Positions 13,359 through 13,541 of a DNA stretch of 13,541 nt are shown in pieces. This DNA is from Pseudomonadota bacterium (GTDB taxonomy: Bacteria > Pseudomonadota > Alphaproteobacteria > Sphingomonadales > Sphingomonadaceae), in assembly GCA_023413015.1 (NCBI GenBank), contig JAEZQR010000032.1:1-13541 (forward strand), given 5' to 3'. The notes below the pieces were generated by a model. That model was not told the origin of the DNA and searched no databases. It saw only the letters and a list, made by a program, of their open reading frames with translations. Numbering within the stretch: position 1 is the first letter of the stretch; the number at the start of each line of letters is the position of its first letter. The translations under genes were made by a program, and so were the position numbers.

Positions 13359-13416
13359 CCGTGTGGAGCGTAAGCTTAGGCCTGCGCGTCCTTCACCGAT
13401 GCTGACGATCAAGGCA

Positions 13417-13541
13417 TCAGGGGTTCGCGGCCTTGGCTACCTGCTCCAGTAGCGAATCCAGCGCCGGGCGGTCGAACCAGCGGCCGGTCGCCATCACACC
13501 TCTGAGATCGCGAAGTGCGGCGACGTTGGTCGATGGATCGC
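13417..13541 (-). CDS. C-terminal end of an amidohydrolase (imidazolonepropionase-like), partial
   Basis: The last 40 codons before TGA at 13419-13417 read DPSTNVAALRDLRGVMATGR, then WFDRPALDSLLEQVAKAANP. The pattern (DP-x-x-x-aal-R-xx-RGVM-x-xGRW-aDR-x-xLD-xLL) is the usual C-terminus of metal-dependent amidohydrolases of the imidazolonepropionase-like group, where this strand-helix segment follows the catalytic barrel. Catalytic residues lie outside the window, so substrate and activity cannot be judged. The terminator 58 bases downstream ends this gene. Confidence 0.78.
   Translation of the reverse strand, partial: DPSTNVAALRDLRGVMATGRWFDRPALDSLLEQVAKAANP

Noticed and set aside
13359..13416. 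Small ORF between the amidohydrolase and its terminator, ending KDAQA
   Set aside because: The frame is open for about ten codons only and has no start with a ribosome-binding site.

Overview
The window looks like chromosomal DNA of an alphaproteobacterium, most likely a sphingomonad. The evidence is high G+C, GC-rich third codon positions, and protein variants typical of that group: a DUF2093 protein following xseA, a twin-arginine ABM protein, a CHASE2-EAL protein and the RarA remnant. This taxonomic reading is inference from recalled families, not from a search.

Layout. Bases 1-135 are unresolved and end in a rho-independent terminator. Then come tadA (+), a shared terminator, an OmpA-domain envelope lipoprotein (-) with a candidate general-stress (EcfG) promoter, an alpha/beta hydrolase (-), and divergently from it a CNNM/CorC-type membrane protein (+). 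A strong bidirectional terminator follows. It also ends a previously uncalled 22-codon reading frame (-) that has its own Shine-Dalgarno sequence and TTAAC-rich, CtrA-like upstream DNA. Next are a CHASE2 / degenerate-GGDEF / EAL c-di-GMP phosphodiesterase (-), a kinase-fold phosphotransferase (-) translationally coupled to purD (-), and divergently xseA plus a DUF2093 gene (+).

From about 10,360 to 12,430 the window is a mosaic. It holds an internal fragment of an IS5-type transposase, an intact rarA, and just upstream of that the decayed 5' part of a second, different rarA. The remnant has an internal deletion that removes Walker A, a frameshift, and no 3' part. The simplest reading is that a resident rarA was destroyed and a diverged copy now stands beside it. 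Beyond that, about 400 bases hold no gene but carry repeats and hairpins. The window ends with a Tat-signal ABM-domain gene (-), a 16-bp-stem terminator, and the last 40 codons of an amidohydrolase (-).

Most genes are housekeeping: tRNA wobble editing, purine synthesis, exonuclease VII, replication-fork maintenance and envelope functions. The items most worth a second look are the rarA replacement scar, the 22-codon ORF with its regulatory DNA, and a possible hairpin over the purD ribosome-binding site. No clearly new multi-gene system is visible.
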